Shown here in pieces: positions 1 to 4,745 of a stretch of DNA of 6,117 bases (position 1 is its first letter; every line of letters begins with the position of its first letter). The notes under the pieces are model-generated. The model had not been told where the DNA came from and searched no databases. It saw only the letters and a list, made by a program, of their open reading frames with translations. The stretch covers positions 1 through 6,117 of the forward strand of contig JAVHYG010000041.1 of the NCBI GenBank assembly GCA_031119195.1, written 5' to 3'. Made by a program: the position numbers and the translations under genes. This DNA is from Rickettsiella sp. GTDB taxonomy: Bacteria > Pseudomonadota > Gammaproteobacteria > Diplorickettsiales > Diplorickettsiaceae.

Positions 1-817
1 GCAAAATAGTAGGTGCATAATAAATAATGGTATTAATTCCTGTTACTTGTTGAAAAAAACTTAATCCCAAACTAATAAACAAAATAGGGCGTACCCATTT
101 TACAAGTAATAAACGGTGTGTTCCTTTTTCCATATTTACTGTCTGCTGAATTTCATTAAATTCTTTGTTAATATTTTCTCCCGCACGAATACGCTGTAAA
201 ATTGTGCGTGCTTTATGTTCCCATCCCCTTAATACCATCCAACGTGGACTTTCTGGCAAAAACATCGTACCTAATAATAAAATGAAAGCCGGTACTACCC
301 CTAAACCTAACATCCAAGTCCAACGACCTTGTGTTGCGAAATAATAATTAACTAAATAGGAAAAAACGATTCCTATTGTAATTGCTAATTGATTCAAAGA
401 AACAAGCATTCCACGAATACGTTGCGGTGCTATCTCTGCAAGGTAGAGGGGCGCAGTAAAAGAACCCACGCCAATAGCAACTCCTAATATAGTACGGCCA
501 AAAATTAAAAAATTTACATTGGGAGCTAAAGCACTTGCTAGTGAGCCAATAATGAATGTAATCGCTGTGAATATAAGAACTTTGCGCCGACCAAATCGAT
601 CAGTAAGCCTACCGCTAAGTCCTGAACCAATTAAAGCACCTAATAAAACCGCACTAACTACCATTTCAATTTGAAAAGCAGTTAAAACAAAATCTTTTTT
701 AATAAATAAAATAGCGCCAGAGATTATTCCTGTATCATAACCAAATAATAGACCTGCTAACGCTGCAAATACTGAAATCGCATAAACTATCCAGTTTGAA
801 TTTGATAGCTTAACCAT
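1..817 (-). CDS. Sugar-porter family MFS transporter (sugar:H+ symporter), 3' end outside the window
   Basis: This is an inner-membrane sugar importer of the major facilitator superfamily, sugar porter family (GalP/XylE/AraE type), probably a proton symporter. The visible 272 residues cover roughly the first seven transmembrane helices of a protein usually about 460-480 residues long; the rest lies beyond the left edge. Hallmarks seen are GYDTG at residues 26-30 in helix 1, the loop 2-3 motif GRLTDRFGRRKV at 69-80, the GR of helix 4 at 107-108, PLYLAEIAP..RIRG at 123-136, PESPRW at 188-193 closing the N-terminal half, and QQVTGINTIIYYAPTI at 256-271 in helix 7. Asp28 and Arg108 match the proton-coupling pair of XylE, and Gln143, Gln256, Gln257 and Asn262 match its sugar-binding residues. 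The exact sugar cannot be read from this. The start is the ATG at 817-815 with a modest AGAG ribosome site nine bases upstream. It follows the lactonase gene on the same strand after 233 bases, so it may have its own promoter. Confidence 0.95.
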   Translation of the reverse strand, partial: MVKLSNSNWIVYAISVFAALAGLLFGYDTGIISGAILFIKKDFVLTAFQIEMVVSAVLLGALIGSGLSGRLTDRFGRRKVLIFTAITFIIGSLASALAPNVNFLIFGRTILGVAIGVGSFTAPLYLAEIAPQRIRGMLVSLNQLAITIGIVFSYLVNYYFATQGRWTWMLGLGVVPAFILLLGTMFLPESPRWMVLRGWEHKARTILQRIRAGENINKEFNEIQQTVNMEKGTHRLLLVKWVRPILFISLGLSFFQQVTGINTIIYYAPTIL

Positions 818-826
818 GAAAACTTT

Positions 827-830
827 CTCT
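827..830 (-). promoter_or_regulatory. Probable ribosome binding site of the sugar transporter
   Basis: On the minus strand AGAG, within a purine-rich AAGAGAAAG stretch, ends nine bases before the ATG at 817. It is only a moderate Shine-Dalgarno match, but it supports this ATG as the start. The encoded protein then begins with a short polar tail directly before transmembrane helix 1, as usual in the family. Confidence 0.5.
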
Positions 831-977
831 TAAATAATATAAACTCGTACTTTACCCCGAACAGACATAAAAGCAAACAAAAAAGCCCCTTAATAAAGCA
901 ATCTATGTAAGCCTTATAACAATGTCCTTTTTCATCGCCCACTACAGTATAAAAAATCAAAGAAAAACCTGTGATAT

Positions 978-1030
978 GGACCCGAGACGAAGCAGAGAGG
1001 GTAGGATTTGAGGGTTTGCGACTCAGTCCC
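978..1030 (-). repeat. GC-rich imperfect palindrome downstream of the lactonase, possible terminator or small repeat element
   Basis: The arms at 978-989 (GGACCCGAGACG on the plus strand) and 1019-1030 (CGACTCAGTCCC) are imperfect inverted repeats. Folded as minus-strand RNA they give eight Watson-Crick pairs, two G-U pairs and two mismatches over 12 positions, with a 29-base loop. The element begins 20 bases after the lactonase stop codon, and is followed on the minus strand by T-rich sequence after about eight bases. It is clearly richer in GC than the surrounding sequence. It may be an inefficient terminator for the kdgK-galM-lactonase operon, or a small repetitive element; the large loop and the mismatches speak against a standard intrinsic terminator. 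Confidence 0.4.
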
Positions 1031-1050
1031 AAAAATATAGTAAAATTTCT

Positions 1051-1929
1051 TCATCCTAAATAGGGTGGTTCCGCTATTCCCTTGATGCCTACATCTAAAG
1101 CAAAAAGCATGCCAGAGAGAGGAGCATCCATTAAAGTAGAAGAAGATAGGCGAATTGATGCCGATGTTATATAAAGTATTTTTAAGTCTGGACCTCCAAA
1201 ACAACAACTTGTTGGCCTTGGAACTGGCATAGGAATAATACCATCGACTTCTCCTGAAGGTTTATAACGCGTAATTTGCCAGCCATCCCAATGACAACAC
1301 CAAACGTAATCTTCGCTATCGACTGTAAGTCCATCAGGAAAACCCTCAGTTTCTGGTATTTTAGCAAAAATTTGGCATTGTCCAAGTTGACCTTTTATAG
1401 GATCAAATTCATAGTGGTAAATCTGCCGCTTCGGCGAATCACAAATATACATTCGACTATTATCTAAACTCCATGCTATTCCATTACTCACTGTAAACCC
1501 ATGGATCATCTCTTTCGCTTTTCTGGTCGTATCTAAACAATAAAGTGAAGCGATTGGTTTTTCTTCTGTAATATCTTTTGTTCCTGCCCAAAAACGTCCT
1601 TGTCTATCACATTTTCCATCATTAAACATAACAGATTGTCTTTGTTTATAAGTTAAGGGGGATGCGATGATTTCTGTTTTTCCAAATTCTGTATCAATAA
1701 AAACAAAATCATTGCTAAGTGCAGCTATCAATCCACCTTTTTTTCGCCATGCGATAGATCCGATTTTATGCGGCATTTTAACTTGTTTGATTTTTTTATT
1801 ATTAATATCTAAACGATTTAATTTCGCTGCTTCAATATCTACCCAATAAAGACATTTTTCTTCAGGATGCCAAAGCGGACCTTCGCCTAATAACATAATT
1901 TCATCACATACAACATTAATATTTTGCAT
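1051..1929 (-). CDS. SMP-30/gluconolactonase-family sugar lactonase
   Basis: This cytoplasmic six-bladed beta-propeller enzyme probably hydrolyses an aldonolactone (glucono-, galactono-, arabino- or xylonolactone) to the open-chain aldonate, using a divalent metal. The whole 292-residue protein fits the SGL/regucalcin domain (usual length about 290-300). The metal ligands are present: Glu16 in GEGPLWHP, Asn149 in VSNGIAWS, and Asp199 in FPDGLTVD. The family motifs FNDGKCDRQGRFWAGT (102-117) and TSCCFGG near the C-terminus are intact. The Arg that in human SMP-30 precedes FNDG (Arg101) is Met101 here, while Asn103 is kept. There is no signal peptide. The gene starts six bases after the galM stop codon, so it is the third gene of the kdgK-galM-lactonase operon. 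Only a weak ribosome site (GGTAA, overlapping the galM stop) precedes the ATG at 1929. The family also contains paraoxonase-like and calcium-binding members, but the sugar-gene context favours an aldonolactonase. The sugar specificity is unknown. Confidence 0.92.
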   Translation of the reverse strand: MQNINVVCDEIMLLGEGPLWHPEEKCLYWVDIEAAKLNRLDINNKKIKQVKMPHKIGSIAWRKKGGLIAALSNDFVFIDTEFGKTEIIASPLTYKQRQSVMFNDGKCDRQGRFWAGTKDITEEKPIASLYCLDTTRKAKEMIHGFTVSNGIAWSLDNSRMYICDSPKRQIYHYEFDPIKGQLGQCQIFAKIPETEGFPDGLTVDSEDYVWCCHWDGWQITRYKPSGEVDGIIPMPVPRPTSCCFGGPDLKILYITSASIRLSSSTLMDAPLSGMLFALDVGIKGIAEPPYLG

Positions 1930-1935
1930 AAGTTT

Positions 1936-2988
1936 TTACCAAATTAATCGATAGATGGTTTCATGGTAATATAAATCTCCGGGCAATAAAAAAGGAGAGG
2001 GAAACTGTGAGTAATTAACAGCGCCAGGAAGATTTTGTGTTTCCATACAAAATGCACCATATCGCTCAGTGCTTACCCCCCCACTTATAGGATATTTTTT
2101 AAGGCTATTACCCGTATAAAATTGTAAACCTGGTTGTGTTGTAGCTACTTCTAAAGTGCGTCCACTTATTGGCTCTTTAATTTGCGCCACTAATCGAGGC
2201 TTATGGTCTTTGATAGCTGGCAATATAAAACAAAGATCATAACCACCAATAGAAGTATCATTTATACGTTCGCCTAAATGATGAGGTTGACGAAAATCAA
2301 AAGGAGTGTCGTTTACTTCTGCTAATTGGCCTGTTGGAAGTAAATCATTATCTGTAACCACATAATGATCCGCAAAAACTTGAAGTACATGATCTAATAC
2401 TGTACCACATCCTGCACCCGCTAAATTCCAATAAGCATGGTTGGTTAAATCAACCGGTGTTATTTGATCTGTTTTTCCTTCAAAAGTAATTTTTAGTTCA
2501 TTCGCTAAATTCAAGCTATAGGTCGTTTTTATTTTAAGTGTTCCTGGATAACCTTGATCTCCATTTGAACTTATAGCCAAAAATACAATACTCGCTTTAC
2601 CACTCTCTATTACTACTTCAGGTTGCCAAATAATTTTATCAAACCCTTTTTCACCACCATGTAAATGGTGCGAATAATCTTTATTCTTACTTAAAAGGAA
2701 GTCTCGTTCATCATATTTAAAAGAGGCATTCGCAATACGATTGGCAACTCGTCCTATGGTTGCTCCAAAATAAAAATCATGGGCTAAATATTCCTGCAAG
2801 TGATCAAATCCTAAAGTAAGTTCATGAACAGTTCCCCCCAAACCTGGAACTTTGACTGAAATTAAAGTAGCGCCATAATTCATAACACTAATTGACATAC
2901 CACTAGGATTACGAAGTGTATATTTAGTCACCGTTTGCCCATCCGGCAACTCACCAAAAACAGATGGCTGACAAAATATTTCTGGCAT
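1936..2988 (-). CDS. galM: Aldose 1-epimerase (galactose mutarotase)
   Basis: GalM interconverts the alpha and beta anomers of aldohexoses such as glucose and galactose. The 350-residue length is normal for the family and the protein is cytoplasmic. The sugar-contacting and catalytic residues known from bacterial GalM are visible: Arg84 in GRVANRIA, His110 in HHLHGGEKGFDK, His184 in LTNHAYWNL (general acid), Asp251 in GGYDLCF, and the catalytic base Glu316 in FCMETQNLPGAVN. The fold is complete to the C-terminal PGDLYYHETIYRL. The start at 2988 has a good GAGGG ribosome site four bases upstream that overlaps the TGA of kdgK, which suggests translational coupling. The next gene, the lactonase, begins six bases after the stop. 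Anomer interconversion makes sense here because sugar dehydrogenases usually oxidise one anomer to the lactone that the neighbour would open. Confidence 0.96.
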   Translation of the reverse strand: MPEIFCQPSVFGELPDGQTVTKYTLRNPSGMSISVMNYGATLISVKVPGLGGTVHELTLGFDHLQEYLAHDFYFGATIGRVANRIANASFKYDERDFLLSKNKDYSHHLHGGEKGFDKIIWQPEVVIESGKASIVFLAISSNGDQGYPGTLKIKTTYSLNLANELKITFEGKTDQITPVDLTNHAYWNLAGAGCGTVLDHVLQVFADHYVVTDNDLLPTGQLAEVNDTPFDFRQPHHLGERINDTSIGGYDLCFILPAIKDHKPRLVAQIKEPISGRTLEVATTQPGLQFYTGNSLKKYPISGGVSTERYGAFCMETQNLPGAVNYSQFPSPFLLPGDLYYHETIYRLIW

Positions 2989-2998
2989 AATACCCTCA
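2989..2998 (-). promoter_or_regulatory. galM ribosome binding site overlapping the kdgK stop codon
   Basis: On the minus strand the sequence TGAGGGTATT precedes the galM ATG. The TGA at 2998-2996 ends kdgK, and the GAGGG Shine-Dalgarno shares two bases with it, four bases before the ATG. Such an arrangement normally couples translation of the second gene to termination of the first, and it fixes the galM start. Confidence 0.75.
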
Positions 2999-3922
2999 AG
3001 TTAAATGCGGCATATCGGTTAGCGAAATAATCGCACCAGAATGCGCAATAACGGCGGAAGCTAATTGATGACCCCATTGAATCGCTTTAATGGGGTCGAA
3101 TCCTAATAAACGTGCGGCCAAATAAGCTGCGTTAAATGAATCACCTGCGCCTGTTGTATCTATTACTTTTTTGACAGCGTAAGCCGGAATACTTTTTATT
3201 TGATCAATAGTAGCAATCAAAGCAGGTTCAGAACCACACTTAACAATAACCTCTGTTATTCCATTTTCTAATAAACGCTTAGCGCAAACTTCTGGTGTAC
3301 GATCTCCGAATAAGATTTGTTCATCAACAAAGGTAGGAAACGCAATATCTACATATTTTAATGTTCGTTCAATAGCTTTCTTAGCCGATTCGGCATCTGG
3401 CCAAAGTGAAGCACGATAATTTGTGTCAAAAATTATTTTACTACCTTTTTGCTTAGTTTTTTCTAATAGTTTCCATAAATTTTCTCGAGTATCAGCGTCA
3501 AAGATGGCTAAAGTAATCCCTGACAAATACAAATAATCCATCTCTAACATATGTTTTTCTAAATTATTCGCTGCTTCAATTTTGAAAAGTTCACGTGCGG
3601 CAGAATTTTGACGATAAAAATAAAAAGTTCTTTCACCGGATTTGTCAGTACGTATCAAATAAAGACCTGGTATCTTATTCTCTACCTGGAAAACTAAATC
3701 TGTATTAATTCCTTCTTGCTGCCATTTTTTTAGCATGATCTCGCTATAAGGATCAAAACCTAAAGCAGTCACATAGCGAACATCAAAAGAATCTTTAGGA
3801 AGTAATCGCCTTAAATAAGTAGCAAAATTTAGGGTATCTCCAGCAAAGGACAAGTCTAAAACAGTATCACTTTGTTGAGATAATTCAAGCATCGCTTCAC
3901 CAATCACTGCAATTTGCTTCAT
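2996..3922 (-). CDS. kdgK: 2-dehydro-3-deoxygluconokinase (KDG kinase), PfkB family
   Basis: KdgK phosphorylates 2-keto-3-deoxygluconate with ATP to KDPG, the substrate of the aldolase encoded by the divergent neighbour. The 308-residue protein aligns by eye along its whole length with Escherichia coli KdgK: an N-terminal IAVIGEAMLELS, FAGDTLNFATYL (26-37) where KdgK has GGDTLN, VRYVTALGFD (48-57), the substrate-lid segment IPGLYLIRTDKSGERTFYF (84-102), DYLYLSGITLAI (129-140), FDTNYRASLW (165-174), and the PfkB signature 2 DTTGAGDSF (255-263) with catalytic Asp261 and its GAG anion hole. It is cytoplasmic. The ATG at 3922 has GGAG six bases upstream. This is the first gene of the minus-strand operon; galM follows seven bases after its stop. 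A fructokinase or a kinase for 2-keto-3-deoxygalactonate are alternatives within the family, but the GDTLN and YRASLW signatures and the eda neighbour favour KDG kinase. Confidence 0.95.
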   Translation of the reverse strand: MKQIAVIGEAMLELSQQSDTVLDLSFAGDTLNFATYLRRLLPKDSFDVRYVTALGFDPYSEIMLKKWQQEGINTDLVFQVENKIPGLYLIRTDKSGERTFYFYRQNSAARELFKIEAANNLEKHMLEMDYLYLSGITLAIFDADTRENLWKLLEKTKQKGSKIIFDTNYRASLWPDAESAKKAIERTLKYVDIAFPTFVDEQILFGDRTPEVCAKRLLENGITEVIVKCGSEPALIATIDQIKSIPAYAVKKVIDTTGAGDSFNAAYLAARLLGFDPIKAIQWGHQLASAVIAHSGAIISLTDMPHLT

Positions 3923-3928
3923 TTTATT

Positions 3929-3932
3929 CTCC
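3929..3932 (-). promoter_or_regulatory. kdgK ribosome binding site
   Basis: GGAG on the minus strand, six bases before the ATG at 3922. This is the standard core and spacing, and it supports the chosen start. Confidence 0.7.
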
Positions 3933-3997
3933 GAAAAGGTTGGTGGTTTAACTGCTAAAACATCTAAAATTTGCTTAGGAAAAAGTTAAGACGTATC

Positions 3998-4028
3998 ATC
4001 TAGATAATTCTCTAGGAATTAATTAGAG
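3998..4028. repeat. Overlapping short inverted repeats in the divergent region, candidate operator or 5' leader hairpin
   Basis: Three short symmetric elements overlap here: the perfect palindrome ATCTAGAT (3998-4005), the inverted pair CTAGA/TCTAG with a six-base spacer (4000-4004 and 4011-4015), and CTCTA/TAGAG with a nine-base spacer (4010-4014 and 4024-4028). The last TAGAG includes the AGAG that would serve as the eda ribosome site. They could be a binding site for a regulator of sugar catabolism. AT-rich sequence produces short palindromes easily, so the functional reading is an inference. Confidence 0.35.
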
Positions 4029-4031
4029 CGC

Positions 4032-4667
4032 ATGTTTAAAATTACTGATTTTATAAAAAATCGCATTATACCGGTTATTGTAATTGATAAGGTAGAACAT
4101 GCAATTCCCTTAGCAAAAACTTTGGTAGATTCGGGTTTTACCGTATTAGAAATTACTTTACGCACAGATTGTGCTTTAGAAGCTATCAAACAAATAGCTA
4201 AAAAGTGTCCAAAAGCTATTGTAGGCGCCGGAACTATTATTAATCCAGAGCAACTATCTCAAGTTAAAGCGGCAGGTGCAAAATTTGCGGTTAGCCCTGG
4301 TCTTAGTAAACAACTGGTATCTGAGGCAAAAAAACAAAATATATCCTATTTACCCGGTATTGCCACTGTTTCTGAAGCATTATTAGCCTATGAGTTAGGT
4401 TTAACTCATGTTAAGTTTTTTCCAGCTGAAAGCATGGGTGGAATTAAAACTTTGTCTGCCATTTCAGAAGTATTACCTACGTTACGATTTTGTCCCACGG
4501 GAGGAATTAATCCTAACAATCTCCACAGCTATCTCGCATTGAATTGTGTTATTTGTATTGGCGGAACATGGATGGCTCCTTTTTCACTCATTCAAAAAGG
4601 CAATTTTGAACAAATTGCTTCAGAAATTGCAAAAACACAAAATATTTTAAAAAAATTCTGTTTATAG
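4032..4667 (+). CDS. eda: KDPG/KHG aldolase (2-dehydro-3-deoxyphosphogluconate aldolase)
   Basis: Eda splits KDPG into pyruvate and glyceraldehyde 3-phosphate, the last step of the Entner-Doudoroff pathway, and often also cleaves 4-hydroxy-2-oxoglutarate. The 211-residue length is typical for this cytoplasmic class I aldolase TIM barrel. Visible active-site features are the catalytic Glu40 in VLEITLRT with Arg44 and Thr45 nearby, GAGTIINPEQL (65-75), SPGLS (88-92), LPGIATVSEALLA (107-119), the Schiff-base Lys128 in HVKFFPAE (126-133), and the phosphate-binding FCPTGGI (153-159) and CIGGTW (175-180). It resembles Escherichia coli Eda along its whole length. The ATG at 4032 is preceded closely by AGAG (4025-4028), a weak ribosome site. 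The gene is divergent from kdgK, whose product makes its substrate. I see no clear terminator after it, so transcription may run on into the secretion gene. Confidence 0.96.
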   Translation: MFKITDFIKNRIIPVIVIDKVEHAIPLAKTLVDSGFTVLEITLRTDCALEAIKQIAKKCPKAIVGAGTIINPEQLSQVKAAGAKFAVSPGLSKQLVSEAKKQNISYLPGIATVSEALLAYELGLTHVKFFPAESMGGIKTLSAISEVLPTLRFCPTGGINPNNLHSYLALNCVICIGGTWMAPFSLIQKGNFEQIASEIAKTQNILKKFCL

Positions 4668-4745
4668 ATACAAAAAACTTATTGACCATCGTGTAGAATC
4701 TACTAGACTAACTCTATTCATCTTCTGCAGATATAAACAGGGAAC
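4668..4745 (+). promoter_or_regulatory. Possible promoter of the two-partner-secretion gene
   Basis: TTGACC at 4682-4687 (five of six bases of the -35 consensus) is followed after 16 bases by TAGACT at 4704-4709 (four of six bases of the -10 consensus). This leaves a leader of about 30 bases before the GTG at 4746. The small palindrome GTAGAATCTAC (4693-4703) lies between the two boxes. It is too short, and lacks a T run, to be an eda terminator. Confidence 0.45.
4739..4743 (+). promoter_or_regulatory. Ribosome binding site fixing the GTG start of the TpsB gene
   Basis: AGGGA lies two bases before the GTG at 4746-4748. This is a strong core at short spacing. An in-frame TAA at 4734-4736 rules out any start further upstream, and the next in-frame ATG (residue 80) would remove the signal peptide, so GTG is the best start. 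Confidence 0.6.

Larger units (their letters stand above)
818..1050. other. Intergenic region between lactonase and transporter genes
   Basis: No convincing gene lies in these 233 bases. Minus-strand open frames crossing it overlap the start of the transporter or the end of the lactonase and resemble no family I recognise. The half nearest the lactonase holds a GC-rich imperfect palindrome (listed separately). The half nearest the transporter is AT-rich with several T runs on the minus strand. It could carry the transporter's own promoter: on the minus strand TTTGCT at 875-870 and TAAAGT at 852-847 are 17 bases apart, but both match the consensus poorly. Confidence 0.5.
3923..4031. promoter_or_regulatory. 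Divergent promoter region between kdgK and eda
   Basis: These 109 bases must hold the start signals for both the minus-strand kdgK-galM-lactonase operon and eda. For eda, TTGCTT at 3971-3976 and TATCAT at 3994-3999 are 17 bases apart and form a plausible sigma-70 promoter. For kdgK the best minus-strand candidate, TTAACT at 3989-3984 with TAGATG 17 bases later, matches weakly. Overlapping inverted repeats at 3998-4028 lie at and just after the putative eda -10 element and are candidates for an operator. Sharing one control region fits joint regulation of two consecutive steps of one pathway. Confidence 0.5.

Noticed and set aside
884..898. Possible intrinsic terminator on the minus strand, GCTTTATTAAGGGGC followed by T residues
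   Set aside because: The stem would rest on two G-C pairs plus three G-U pairs around a five-base loop, too weak to call despite the T run.
992..1030. tRNA gene
   Set aside because: Only a 3'-end-like fragment is present. The T stem cannot form, and no anticodon arm, D arm or CCA end is seen.
787..1032. Minus-strand open frame of 81 codons upstream of the transporter
   Set aside because: It overlaps the first codons of the well-supported transporter, runs through the GC-rich palindrome, has no recognisable domain and no clear ribosome site.
932..1207. Minus-strand open frame of 91 codons
   Set aside because: More than half lies in another frame of the lactonase C-terminus, and the remainder covers the palindrome. 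The composition is not protein-like.
1276..1467. Plus-strand open frame opposite the lactonase
   Set aside because: It is antisense to a complete conserved gene, with no family match or start signal. Two similar frames at 1667-1849 (plus) and 1182-1385 (minus) are rejected for the same reason.
4693..4703. Palindrome GTAGAATCTAC as a terminator for eda
   Set aside because: It has five base pairs around a single base and no T run, and it sits between putative promoter boxes.
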